A DNA stretch of 64,000 nt, taken from contig JBKEDD010000083.1 of assembly GCA_047975215.1 (NCBI GenBank), forward strand, positions 100,764-164,763, given 5' to 3'. This DNA comes from JAGRMG01 sp047975215 (GTDB lineage: Bacteria > Pseudomonadota > Alphaproteobacteria > Rhodobacterales > Rhodobacteraceae). The translations under genes were made by a program, and so were the position numbers. The notes beneath the pieces are model-generated. The model saw nothing but the letters and a program-made list of their open reading frames with translations, was not told the origin of the DNA and did not search any database. The number at the start of each line of letters is the position of its first letter. Position 1 is the first letter of the stretch. This document shows, one piece after another, positions 26,199-34,014 of this stretch.

Positions 26199-27185
26199 TC
26201 AGGTTACGGGCCGGGGCGCGACAAGCCCCCGGACAGCGTCGGCAATGGCATCGTCGCCGACACGCGCGCGATCCTCCAGGGGCGGCGCATAGGCGATAGG
26301 AATGCGCGGCGCGCCCAGACGGCGCACCGGTGCCTTCAGGTCGTGATGCAGCGCCTCGGCAACGCTGGCGGCGATCTCGGCGCCAAAGCCGGCCACGCTG
26401 ACCGCCTCCTGAACCACCAGAAGCCGCCCGGTTCGCCGCACCGAGGCGAATACCGCTTCGCGGTCCCAGGGCCAGAGGGTGCGCAGGTCGATCACCTCGG
26501 CCTCGATGCCCTCGGCGGCCAGCACCGCGGCGGCGCGCAGGCAGCCATGGCGCATTCCCGACCATGTGACGATGGTCGCGGCGTCACCCTGGCGCGCGAT
26601 GTCGGCCCGGCCCAGCGGCACCAGATGTTCGCCCTCGGGCACCTCGCCTTCCAGCGCCCATAGGTTCTTGTGTTCGAGATAGACCACCGGGTCGTCGTTG
26701 CGGATCGCCGATTTGAGCAGGCCCAGATTGTCAGCGGGCGTTGCGGGCGCCACCACCACCAGACCGGGGATATGGGCATACCATGCCTCAAGCGACTGCG
26801 AATGCTGCGCCGCCGAGGACCGCCACATGCCGACGGGTTCGCGCACCACCATCGGCACCCGCATCTGGCCGCCGAACATGAAACGCGCCTTGGCGGCCTG
26901 GTTCACCAGTTCGTCCACGGCGCACAACGCGAAATCGGAAAACCGCATCTCGACGATGGGCCGCGTGCCGGTCATGGCGGCGCCCACCGCGGCGCCCATG
27001 ATGCAGGCCTCGGAAATCGGCGTGTCGGCGATGCGCCCGGCACCGAACATCGCTTGAAGCCCGGCATACTGGCCAAAGACCCCGCCGCGCCCAAGGTCTT
27101 CGCCAAGTGCCCAGACCGAAGCGTCGCGCTGCATTTCCTCGATCACCGCGCGCCGCCCGGCCTCGAGATAGGTTGATTTCGCCAT
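26199..27185 (-). CDS. 2-oxoacid dehydrogenase E1 component, beta subunit
   Basis: This 328-residue transketolase-like subunit resembles pyruvate/acetoin dehydrogenase E1beta. Recognisable segments are EDLGRGGVFGQYAGLQAMFG (about residues 29-48), ISEACIMGAAVGAAMTG with the ThDP-activating Glu, MRVPMVVREPVGM, and a C-terminal VDLRTLWPWD-type region reading EVIDLRTLWPWDREAVF. The start overlaps the E1alpha stop (TGATG). A GGCGCC/GGCGCC stem-loop (26177-26192) follows its stop before dctP. No E2 or E3 gene is adjacent. Confidence 0.92.
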   Translation of the reverse strand: MAKSTYLEAGRRAVIEEMQRDASVWALGEDLGRGGVFGQYAGLQAMFGAGRIADTPISEACIMGAAVGAAMTGTRPIVEMRFSDFALCAVDELVNQAAKARFMFGGQMRVPMVVREPVGMWRSSAAQHSQSLEAWYAHIPGLVVVAPATPADNLGLLKSAIRNDDPVVYLEHKNLWALEGEVPEGEHLVPLGRADIARQGDAATIVTWSGMRHGCLRAAAVLAAEGIEAEVIDLRTLWPWDREAVFASVRRTGRLLVVQEAVSVAGFGAEIAASVAEALHHDLKAPVRRLGAPRIPIAYAPPLEDRARVGDDAIADAVRGLVAPRPVT

Positions 27186-28186
27186 CAGAAAGCCCTCTCG
27201 CGCGGGTCGCCCATATCCTGCACATCCTCAAAGGCGGTCTCCGCCTCGGGCCAGCCTGTATCGCGGGCCTGCGCCGCGATACCCGCCATTTCGGCCGCCG
27301 CATCTTCCCGGGCGGCGCTGAGTGACGCGTCGCTTTCGCCGGCCATTCGCAATGCTGCCTCCAGCCGGGCGATGGGGCAGTTGGCGCGCTGAGCCTCGAC
27401 CTCGCGGGCAGGCCGGTAGCTGGCCGGATCGACCGCCGTATGGCCGGTGATGCGGTAAGTGCGGCAATGCAGCAGGATCGGCCCGCCGCCGGCACGGATC
27501 GTAGCGATCGCGGCGCGCGCGGCGCTGTCGATGGCCAGCACGTCGTTGCCATCGACCGAAACCGCCGCAAGCCCGAGGCTTTCGGCCCGCGCAACCGCGC
27601 CCGCGCCCCCCGTCATCGACTGCGTGCGGGTGGTAGCGGAATACCCGTTGTCCTCGCAGACGAACAGCACGGGCAGATCGAACACCCGCGCCCAGTTCAA
27701 CCCTTCCAGGAACGGGCCGCGATTGATCGCGCCGTCGCCGAAAATGCAGGTCACGATCTGGCGCGAACCCTTCAGCTTCAGCGCGTGCGCCGCGCCCGTG
27801 GCGATGGGGATATTGGCGCCGACCACGCCATTGGCGCCAAGCATGCCAACCCCGAAATCGGCGATATGCATGGAACCGCCCTTGCCGCCGCAGGTGCCGC
27901 CCGCGCGTCCGAACAGTTCGCGCATCATCGCCAGCGGATCGGCACCCTTGGCCAGCGTGTGACCATGGCCGCGATGCGTCGACAGCAGCAGATCGGCGGT
28001 TTCCAGATTGGCGCAGACGCCGGCGGCCACCGCTTCCTGTCCGATCGAGGGATGGATCGCGCCCAGCACGAGACCATCCTTCTGGGCCGCGATCGCCGCT
28101 TCCTCGAAGGCGCGGATGCGGTGCATCAGGCGCAGTACCTTGGCAAAGCGGCCACGGTCCAGATTGCCAGCCGATGTTTCGTTCAT
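27185..28186 (-). CDS. 2-oxoacid dehydrogenase E1 component, alpha subunit
   Basis: This 333-residue subunit binds ThDP through the motif that starts FGDGAINRGPFLEGLNWA (about residue 150) and ends CEDNGYSATT. A THRGHGHTLAKGAD region precedes it. With the beta subunit it would decarboxylate a 2-oxo acid, or a ketol such as acetoin, and pass the acyl group to a lipoyl E2. The ATG at 28186 has GAGGAG eight bases upstream and overlaps the IclR stop (TGATG). The lack of E2/E3 nearby means it either borrows these subunits or works as a free decarboxylase. Confidence 0.92.
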   Translation of the reverse strand: MNETSAGNLDRGRFAKVLRLMHRIRAFEEAAIAAQKDGLVLGAIHPSIGQEAVAAGVCANLETADLLLSTHRGHGHTLAKGADPLAMMRELFGRAGGTCGGKGGSMHIADFGVGMLGANGVVGANIPIATGAAHALKLKGSRQIVTCIFGDGAINRGPFLEGLNWARVFDLPVLFVCEDNGYSATTRTQSMTGGAGAVARAESLGLAAVSVDGNDVLAIDSAARAAIATIRAGGGPILLHCRTYRITGHTAVDPASYRPAREVEAQRANCPIARLEAALRMAGESDASLSAAREDAAAEMAGIAAQARDTGWPEAETAFEDVQDMGDPRERAF

Positions 28187-29004
28187 CAGAGTTTCTCCTC
28201 CACCCGCCTGTTCGCGGGCCGCGCGGCGGCGCGGCGGCGCCCGTCCAGCAGCCCGCCCAGTTCGGACGCTTCCTGTTTCAGCCGCCCGACGATCCCGGCC
28301 AGCCGGTCCGGTGCCATCCGTTCGCGGATCGCGGCCACCGACAGCGCCGCCGCGACGCGCCCGGCCTCGTCCAGTACCGGCACCCCCACCGCGTTCATCG
28401 CGGTCACGATTCGGCCGTCGTTGAAGGCATGGCCGGACTGCCGCGCCGCAACGATCATTGCCCGCAACGCCGCGTCGGTGAACCCTGGATAGGCGCGCCT
28501 CTCGGCAGCGTTGGCCGCCAGCACGCGATCAATCTCGGCGTCGGATTCGAAGGCCAGCAGCGCCAGTGACCCGGCGCCGACGCCAAGCGGCCGCCTGTCA
28601 CCCACTGACAAGGTCAGGGTACGGATCGGGTAGGAACCGGTGCGCCGGTCGATGCAATGCGCCACGTCGCCGTCGCGGACCGACAGGAACACGGTATCCC
28701 CGGTCGTCGCGGCCAAACGGTCCAGACCTGCGCGGGCCAGGTCGATGATGTGGAACCGCCGCGCCGACTGCCCCAGCAGAAACAGCCCATAGCCAAGCCG
28801 GTAAAGCCGGGCATCATCGTCGAATTCGGCATAGCCGACCTCGGCCAGCGCCTTGAGCAGCCGAAGCGCCGTGGTCTTGCCCAGCCCCGCCGCCCCGGCC
28901 ACGGCGGAAAGGCGCATACCGTCGGCCGGGCCTTCGGCCAGCGCGCGCAAGACCTGCGATACGCGCCCGATCGTCTGTACCGATGCCGGTTGCGGTTTAT
29001 CCAC
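28186..29004 (-). CDS. IclR-family transcriptional regulator
   Basis: This 272-residue regulator has an N-terminal winged helix: SAVAGAAGLGKTTALRLLKA then LAEVGYAEFDDDARLYRLG, about residues 30-70. A C-terminal IclR effector domain follows (GLDRLAATTGDTVFLSVRDG, then IRTLTLSVGDRRPLGVGAGS). I chose the GTG at 29004 because GGGGGA lies about six bases upstream; longer in-frame starts at 29079 and 29109 run over an inverted repeat that looks like an operator. It is the first gene of the operon that runs to 20728, so it probably autoregulates the whole unit in response to the imported acid. Confidence 0.88.
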   Translation of the reverse strand: MDKPQPASVQTIGRVSQVLRALAEGPADGMRLSAVAGAAGLGKTTALRLLKALAEVGYAEFDDDARLYRLGYGLFLLGQSARRFHIIDLARAGLDRLAATTGDTVFLSVRDGDVAHCIDRRTGSYPIRTLTLSVGDRRPLGVGAGSLALLAFESDAEIDRVLAANAAERRAYPGFTDAALRAMIVAARQSGHAFNDGRIVTAMNAVGVPVLDEAGRVAAALSVAAIRERMAPDRLAGIVGRLKQEASELGGLLDGRRRAAARPANRRVEEKL

Positions 29005-29061
29005 CCGTTTCCCCCGTGCGGCCCGATTCGCCCCAGTTGTTCCGTAGAATGAAACATATGG

Positions 29062-29087
29062 CAAGAAATATTGGAACATATTTCTTG
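29062..29087. promoter_or_regulatory. 26-bp inverted repeat, probable operator of the IclR operon
   Basis: CAAGAAATAT (29062-29071) and ATATTTCTTG (29078-29087) are perfect 10-base inverted repeats around TGGAAC. They lie 58 bases before the iclR GTG and 36 bases from the lysR stop. The element is AT-rich in GC-rich surroundings. The position just upstream of the operon's first gene fits a regulator binding site. Confidence 0.7.
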
Positions 29088-29126
29088 TAACGCCCGGCAC
29101 GCCGATCAAGCTGCGGCAGCAACCGT

Positions 29127-30098
29127 TCAGTCAGGCGCGCCGCCGCGATAGGTTCGCTCGGCAATGCCGACCCTTGCGATCAGATCGTCAAACATGTCCA
29201 GCAGAACGGTTTCGGCGGGCGATTTCTTGCGGCGCGGATTGGTCAGAAGAAAGATATCGACCGCAGGCAGCCTGGAATAAGGAGGCAACTGACGAAGATT
29301 GCCAAGCTTCACATCCCGTTCGCCGACATGCAGCGGCAGCGCGCCTATGCCGATATTGGCGACGATCATCCGCCGCACTTCGGGCAGGTTCGACGACACG
29401 CCGCGCAACCCCGGAGCCAGGCGGGCGCGCTCGCGCAACCGCGCGACCGACATCAGCGGACCGCCTTCGGCCTCGGTCTGGAAGGATACCGACGGTTCGC
29501 CATGCAGATCCGGCAGGGTGATGTTCTCGGCGGCGAAAAGACGATGCCGCGGCCCGCAATACAGCCCGAAATATTCGCGAAACAGCACCCGGGCATCAAG
29601 GTTTCTCGGCGGATCGTTGAGAAGGCAGATACCGAAACTGGCCCGGCCCTGCCGGATGCGGCTGACCACTTCGGCGCTTTCGGCGATCACGATGGAATAA
29701 GTGACCTTGGGATGCAGGCGCGCGAAGTCCTGCAACACACCGTCGAAATGCGGCGACACGACATGGCTGGCCAGCACCATGGCGATATGGCCGGTGATCT
29801 CTTCCTTCTCGGCGCCGAGAACGCTTGGCAGTTGCGCCACCGACCCGAAAATGGTCGAGCATTCGAGATACAGCACCTCGCCGGCGCGGGTGATCTGGAA
29901 CCGGTTGGGCTTGCGGTCGATCAGTTTGTGCCCGGTCGTTTCCTCCAACCGCTTCAGGGCACTGCTGATCGTCGGCTGTTTCAGGCCCAGGAAATCCGCG
30001 GCCCTGGATACACTCTGCTGCTCCACCACCACCATGAAGGTGCGCAGAAGATTCCAGTCGAGATTCCATGGGAACCTTTGTTCATATGGTTTCAGCAT
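29127..30098 (-). CDS. LysR-family transcriptional regulator
   Basis: This 323-residue regulator has a typical N-terminal helix-turn-helix (LLRTFMVVVEQQSVSRAADF then LGLKQPTISSALKRLEETTG, about residues 18-57). A two-lobed periplasmic-binding-like effector domain follows. I took the ATG at 30098; a TTG at 30110 would add four residues. It diverges from the ABC binding-protein gene, with a symmetric 25-base element between them, so it most probably activates the importer-catabolic operon at 30.2-38.5 kb. Confidence 0.9.
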   Translation of the reverse strand: MLKPYEQRFPWNLDWNLLRTFMVVVEQQSVSRAADFLGLKQPTISSALKRLEETTGHKLIDRKPNRFQITRAGEVLYLECSTIFGSVAQLPSVLGAEKEEITGHIAMVLASHVVSPHFDGVLQDFARLHPKVTYSIVIAESAEVVSRIRQGRASFGICLLNDPPRNLDARVLFREYFGLYCGPRHRLFAAENITLPDLHGEPSVSFQTEAEGGPLMSVARLRERARLAPGLRGVSSNLPEVRRMIVANIGIGALPLHVGERDVKLGNLRQLPPYSRLPAVDIFLLTNPRRKKSPAETVLLDMFDDLIARVGIAERTYRGGAPD

Positions 30099-30133
30099 AG
30101 ATTTCGTCAATGTTCACAATTCTCTATATCTAT

Positions 30134-30158
30134 TTGCATGATATCAAGGCGCATGCAA
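30134..30158. promoter_or_regulatory. LysR-type binding site between lysR and the ABC operon
   Basis: TTGCATG (30134-30140) and CATGCAA (30152-30158) form a perfect inverted repeat separated by 11 bases. The dyad with T and A flanks fits the T-N11-A style box of LysR proteins. It lies 36 bases from the lysR start and 87 bases before the binding-protein ATG, where both autoregulation and activation could occur. Confidence 0.7.
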
Positions 30159-30244
30159 TCGTTGCCATCGGGCGTGCGGAGACGGCGCGCGCGAGGCATG
30201 CGCGGGCCGCCCTTGGGCGCACGTGGCAGACAAGGGAGACAGAA

Positions 30245-31030
30245 ATGACGACGCGCAGAACACTCATGACCACGGCAATGGCGGCGGGGCTGGCGGCAAT
30301 TTGCGGGTTCGGCCCGGCCGGCATGGCGATTGCCGACGAACTGGATGCGATCAAGGAAAAGGGCGTGATCCGGATCGCGATGAGCGGCGCCTATCCGCCG
30401 TTCAACTTCGTGAACGAACAGAACGAGGTGGTCGGCTTCGACCCGTCGATCGGCAAGGAGATCGCGCGCCGCATGGGGCTCGAGGCCGAAATCGTCACGA
30501 CGGCCTGGGACGGCATCATCGGCGGGCTGCTGGCCAACAAGTACGACGCAATCGTCGGTTCGATGTCGATCACCGAGGAACGCGACAAGGTGGTCGATTT
30601 CGTCGGACCCTACTACTCGACCAAGCGGGCGATCTTCACCAAGCCCGATTCCGGCATCACCAGCGCCTCGCAGCTTGACGGCATCACAGTCGGCGTGACG
30701 CTGGGCGAAACGCACGAGGAATGGGCCCGCAACCAGGGTTATACGGTGCGCACCTACAAGGGGCTGCCCGAACTGCTGCTTGAACTGGAAAACGGCCGCG
30801 TCGATGTCATCGTCAACGATTCCATCGCGGCCATTCTGGCGATGAAGGAAACCGGCCAGGACTATGTGATGCTGCCGGATCTGGAAACCGAGGTGATCGG
30901 GGCCGGCATCGCCATCCGAGAAGGCAACCCCGAACTGGCGGCTGCCATGCAGTCGGCATTGGCTTCGATGATGGAAGACGGCACCTATGTCGAAATCGCC
31001 AACAAGTGGGTAGGCGGCGACATCCGCTGA
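30245..31030 (+). CDS. Amino-acid ABC transporter substrate-binding protein (SBP family 3)
   Basis: This 261-residue periplasmic protein has a signal peptide (MTTRRTLMTTAMAAGLAAIC, cleavage near MAIAD). Family-3 binding-protein motifs are visible: AYPPFNFVNEQNEVVGFDPS, EIVTTAWDGIIGGLLANKYD, and AIVGSMSITEERDKVVDF, with the conserved Arg and Asp that grip alpha-amino and carboxylate groups in this family. The ATG at 30245 follows AAGGGAG. It is the first gene of the LysR-controlled operon. The ligand is expected to be an amino acid or amine, and its neighbours suggest one with a second amino group. Confidence 0.92.
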   Translation: MTTRRTLMTTAMAAGLAAICGFGPAGMAIADELDAIKEKGVIRIAMSGAYPPFNFVNEQNEVVGFDPSIGKEIARRMGLEAEIVTTAWDGIIGGLLANKYDAIVGSMSITEERDKVVDFVGPYYSTKRAIFTKPDSGITSASQLDGITVGVTLGETHEEWARNQGYTVRTYKGLPELLLELENGRVDVIVNDSIAAILAMKETGQDYVMLPDLETEVIGAGIAIREGNPELAAAMQSALASMMEDGTYVEIANKWVGGDIR

Positions 31031-31038
31031 ACACGCTC

Positions 31039-31067
31039 CGGGCCTGCCGAATCCTCCGGCGGGCCCG
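31039..31067 (+). other. Intercistronic stem-loop after the binding-protein gene
   Basis: CGGGCCTGCCG (31039-31049) pairs with CGGCGGGCCCG (31057-31067), with one G-U pair, around a seven-base loop. It sits between the binding-protein gene and the creatininase gene and probably favours extra binding-protein message. No U-run follows. Confidence 0.6.
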
Positions 31068-31085
31068 CGCAACGGGACGGGGCGG

Positions 31086-31877
31086 ATGACGACAGAATAC
31101 GGAAAACTGACCTGGCAGGACGTGCGCGACGCCGACAAGGATCGCGTGGTGATCCTGAACGTGTCCGCGACCGAAGACCACGGGCCGCACATGCCGCTCG
31201 ATACCGATACGGTCCTGGGCATGGCGGTTGCCAACGGCGTTGCCGAAACGGCGCCCGACGAGGTGTTCGTGATGCCGCCGGTCCCCTACGGGTTCAACGA
31301 ACATCACAAGGATTTCCCGGGGGTGATCTGGATTCAGCCCGAAACCCTTATCGCCTTCGTGACCGATATCACCGGGTCGCTGGCGCATCACGGATTCAGG
31401 CGCATTCTGCTGCTGAACTCGCACGGGTCAAACCATCCGGTTCTCGACCTCGCCGCGCGCAAGACGGTGATCGAGACGGGCATCATATGCGTGTCCGCCT
31501 CGTACTGGAACCTCTGCGCCGATCGCATCAACGAAATTCGCAAGTCCGACATCGGCGGTATTGCCCATGCCGGCGAATTCGAAGCGGCGATGTACAAGTA
31601 CCTGCATCCCGATCTGGTGCATCTGGAAAAATCCGAAACCCGGAACCTGCACGATCCGGAAAGCAGGTTCTTCAACCTCGATCTGGCGCGCGGCGGCGGC
31701 AAGGCGATGCTGATGCGCTGGTGGTCCGAGGTTTCGCCGGATGGCACGATGGGCGACCCGACGGTCGCAGACGCCGAAACCGGACGGAAATTCCTGCAAG
31801 CGGCCATCGAGGAAACCGTCGCGCTGGTGCGCGAAATTCGTGCCTTGCCGATCCTGCGCCGAACCGATCATCACTAG
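31086..31877 (+). CDS. Creatininase-family amidohydrolase
   Basis: This 263-residue metal-dependent enzyme belongs to the creatininase/mycofactocin MftE fold and hydrolyses a C-N bond, often of a cyclic or formyl amide. Metal ligands are visible: EDHGPHMPLDTD (about residues 30-41), NEHHKDFPG, LLNSHGSNHP and HAGEFEAAMY. Its place directly after the binding protein and before the permease genes indicates that the imported compound is processed by it. The specific substrate is not readable. Confidence 0.88.
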   Translation: MTTEYGKLTWQDVRDADKDRVVILNVSATEDHGPHMPLDTDTVLGMAVANGVAETAPDEVFVMPPVPYGFNEHHKDFPGVIWIQPETLIAFVTDITGSLAHHGFRRILLLNSHGSNHPVLDLAARKTVIETGIICVSASYWNLCADRINEIRKSDIGGIAHAGEFEAAMYKYLHPDLVHLEKSETRNLHDPESRFFNLDLARGGGKAMLMRWWSEVSPDGTMGDPTVADAETGRKFLQAAIEETVALVREIRALPILRRTDHH

Positions 31878-31891
31878 AACAGGGCGGCACG

Positions 31892-32539
31892 ATGGATTTC
31901 GATCTGATGCTCAGGGTCTACCCCTTCTTTCTGAAGGCGGCCCTTGTGACCATCGAACTTTCGGTCCTTACCGCCCTTCTGGGCCTTGTCTGCGGATCGC
32001 TGGGTGCGGCGGCGCGTCTGTCGCGCCTGTCAGCACTGCGCTGGATCGGCGCGGCCTATGTCAGCCTCATCCGCGGCACGCCGGCACTGATCCAGTTGTT
32101 CCTGCTGTATTTCGGCGGGCCGCAGATCGGCATTCAACTCGATGCGTTCTCGGCCGGGGTGATCGGGCTTGGCGTGAACATCGGCGCCTACATGACCGAA
32201 ACGATCCGCGGCGCCATCGTCGCGGTCGACAAGGGCCAGACCGAAGCCGCACGCACGCTGGGCCTCGGCGGGTGGCAGACCATGCGCAAGGTGGTGCTAC
32301 CGCAGGCGGCGCGGCTGATGGTCCGCCCCCTGGGTGTGAATATCAATGCCCTGATCAAGGGTACCGCGCTGGTCGCCCCGATTTCAGTCATCGAACTGAC
32401 CTATACCGCGCAACGCTATATCGGCTCGACTTACAAGCCGTTTGAAATGTTCATGATTTCCGGGGCGCTTTACATGATCATCATCTATGTCACGGGCCAG
32501 GGCATTGCCTGGCTCGACCGCAGGGTCCGTATCGCATGA
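31892..32539 (+). CDS. Amino-acid ABC transporter permease (HisM/GlnP type)
   Basis: This 215-residue inner-membrane permease has about five helices. The cytoplasmic EAA loop reads TEAARTLGLGGWQTMRKVVL (about residues 118-137), where it docks with the ATPase. YVSLIRGTPALIQLFLLYFG is typical of polar amino-acid permeases. The ATG at 31892 follows AGGGCGG. It forms a heterodimer with the next gene's product. Confidence 0.92.
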   Translation: MDFDLMLRVYPFFLKAALVTIELSVLTALLGLVCGSLGAAARLSRLSALRWIGAAYVSLIRGTPALIQLFLLYFGGPQIGIQLDAFSAGVIGLGVNIGAYMTETIRGAIVAVDKGQTEAARTLGLGGWQTMRKVVLPQAARLMVRPLGVNINALIKGTALVAPISVIELTYTAQRYIGSTYKPFEMFMISGALYMIIIYVTGQGIAWLDRRVRIA

Positions 32540-32566
32540 CCGGCGCGCCAACAGGGAGTCTCGACC

Positions 32567-33223
32567 ATGGGGCTTGATTTCTCGGTCGTGCCGAAATTCA
32601 TGGACGTGATCCTTCTGGGCGCGCTCTGGACCATAGCCATTACCATTGCCGCCGCGATCCTGAGCTTTTTCGGCGGCATTATGTTCGCGGTCATAGCCCT
32701 TTACGCCCCGACGCTCATCCGCCTGCCGATCCGTTTCTTCGCCTGGCTGTTCATGGGCACGCCTTTGTTGTTGCAACTGTTCCTGATCTATTTCGGGCTC
32801 GTGCAGGTCGGCATCGACCTGCCGGCCTTCGTGGCCGGCGTGATCGGCCTGGGCCTCCATTTCGCGGTGTACAATTCGGAACTTATCCAGTCCTCTATCC
32901 TGGCCGTGGATCGCGGCCAGACCGAGGCCGCGCGCACGCTGGGGCTGAGCCGGATGCAGGCCTTGCGCAAGGTGGTGATCCCGCAAGCGGTACGCGATGT
33001 GGTTCCGCCTATCGGCAACAACATGATCGCGCTGCTGAAGGATTCGGCACTGGTGTCGGTGATCGGCGTTTCCGAACTGACCTTGTCGGCGCAGCTTGCC
33101 ATCGGGCGTACCTACCGTCCGTTCGAATTCTACGTCGTCGCCGCCGTCTTCTACTATCTCATCAACCTTTGCATGGAAGCGGTTCTCAGACGCATCGAAC
33201 GCCGCACTCAGGCATCGCGCTGA
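32567..33223 (+). CDS. Amino-acid ABC transporter permease (second subunit)
   Basis: This 218-residue permease is paralogous to its upstream neighbour. It has a FMGTPLLLQLFLIYFG segment in place of the RGTP motif and the EAA loop TEAARTLGLSRMQALRKVVI (about residues 125-144). The ATG at 32567 is preceded by AGGGAG at about 11 bases. Two permeases with one ATPase give the complete importer. Confidence 0.92.
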   Translation: MGLDFSVVPKFMDVILLGALWTIAITIAAAILSFFGGIMFAVIALYAPTLIRLPIRFFAWLFMGTPLLLQLFLIYFGLVQVGIDLPAFVAGVIGLGLHFAVYNSELIQSSILAVDRGQTEAARTLGLSRMQALRKVVIPQAVRDVVPPIGNNMIALLKDSALVSVIGVSELTLSAQLAIGRTYRPFEFYVVAAVFYYLINLCMEAVLRRIERRTQASR

Positions 33224-33240
33224 TCGCCGGGAGAGCAACC

Positions 33241-34014
33241 ATGACCGACCAGAAACCCTTCGTGGATATCCGCAACGCGCAAAAGAGCTATGGCAGCCTA
33301 GAGGTGCTGAAAGATATCAGCCTTCAGGTTCAGCGGGGCCAGATCGTCGCCATCATCGGCCCGTCGGGGTCGGGCAAGAGCACTCTCCTGCGCGCGATCA
33401 ACGATCTCGATCCGCTGACGGGGGGCGAGGTCTGGCTTGAAGACATGCAGATCAACCGGAAACTGCCGCACCGGCAGTACGAGGCGCACATCAACCAGGT
33501 GCGCCAGGACATCGGAATGGTGTTTCAGCACTTCAACCTGTTCCCGCATCTCAGCGTGCGCGGCAACATCACGCTGGCGCCGAAGATGCTCAAGCATCTG
33601 TCCGATGCCGAGGCCGACGCGCTCGCCGAGGAGCAGCTTGAGAAGGTCGGCCTGCTGGACCGGATCGACTATTACCCATCGCAGTTGTCGGGCGGTCAGA
33701 AGCAACGTGTCGCCATCGCCCGGGCGCTGGCGATGAAACCCAAGGTGATGCTGTTTGACGAGGCAACCTCGGCGCTGGACCCGGAACTGGTGGACGAGGT
33801 CAACCAGGTGATGAAAAAGCTCGCCGAGGAACACATGACGATGATCATCGTCACCCATGAGATGGGCTTTGCCGAAAGCGTTTGCGACCGCGTGCTGTTC
33901 ATGGATCAGGGCGTCGTGGTCGAGGAAGGCCCGCCCGAGGTGATCTTCCGCAATCCGCAGAACGAACGGACCAGGAATTTCCTTCGCAAGCACCTTGAGG
34001 GCGCCAAACGATGA
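33241..34014 (+). CDS. Amino-acid ABC transporter ATP-binding protein (GlnQ type)
   Basis: This 257-residue ATPase has Walker A GPSGSGKST at residues 40-48, a Q-loop near VFQHFNLFPHLSV, the signature LSGGQKQRVAIARALA, Walker B VMLFDEATSALDPE and the H-switch IIVTHEMGFA. These are the polar-amino-acid subclass motifs. The start is the ATG at 33241 with GGGAG upstream; the longer frame begins inside the permease gene. It overlaps the aminotransferase start by ATGA, coupling uptake to catabolism. Confidence 0.95.
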   Translation: MTDQKPFVDIRNAQKSYGSLEVLKDISLQVQRGQIVAIIGPSGSGKSTLLRAINDLDPLTGGEVWLEDMQINRKLPHRQYEAHINQVRQDIGMVFQHFNLFPHLSVRGNITLAPKMLKHLSDAEADALAEEQLEKVGLLDRIDYYPSQLSGGQKQRVAIARALAMKPKVMLFDEATSALDPELVDEVNQVMKKLAEEHMTMIIVTHEMGFAESVCDRVLFMDQGVVVEEGPPEVIFRNPQNERTRNFLRKHLEGAKR

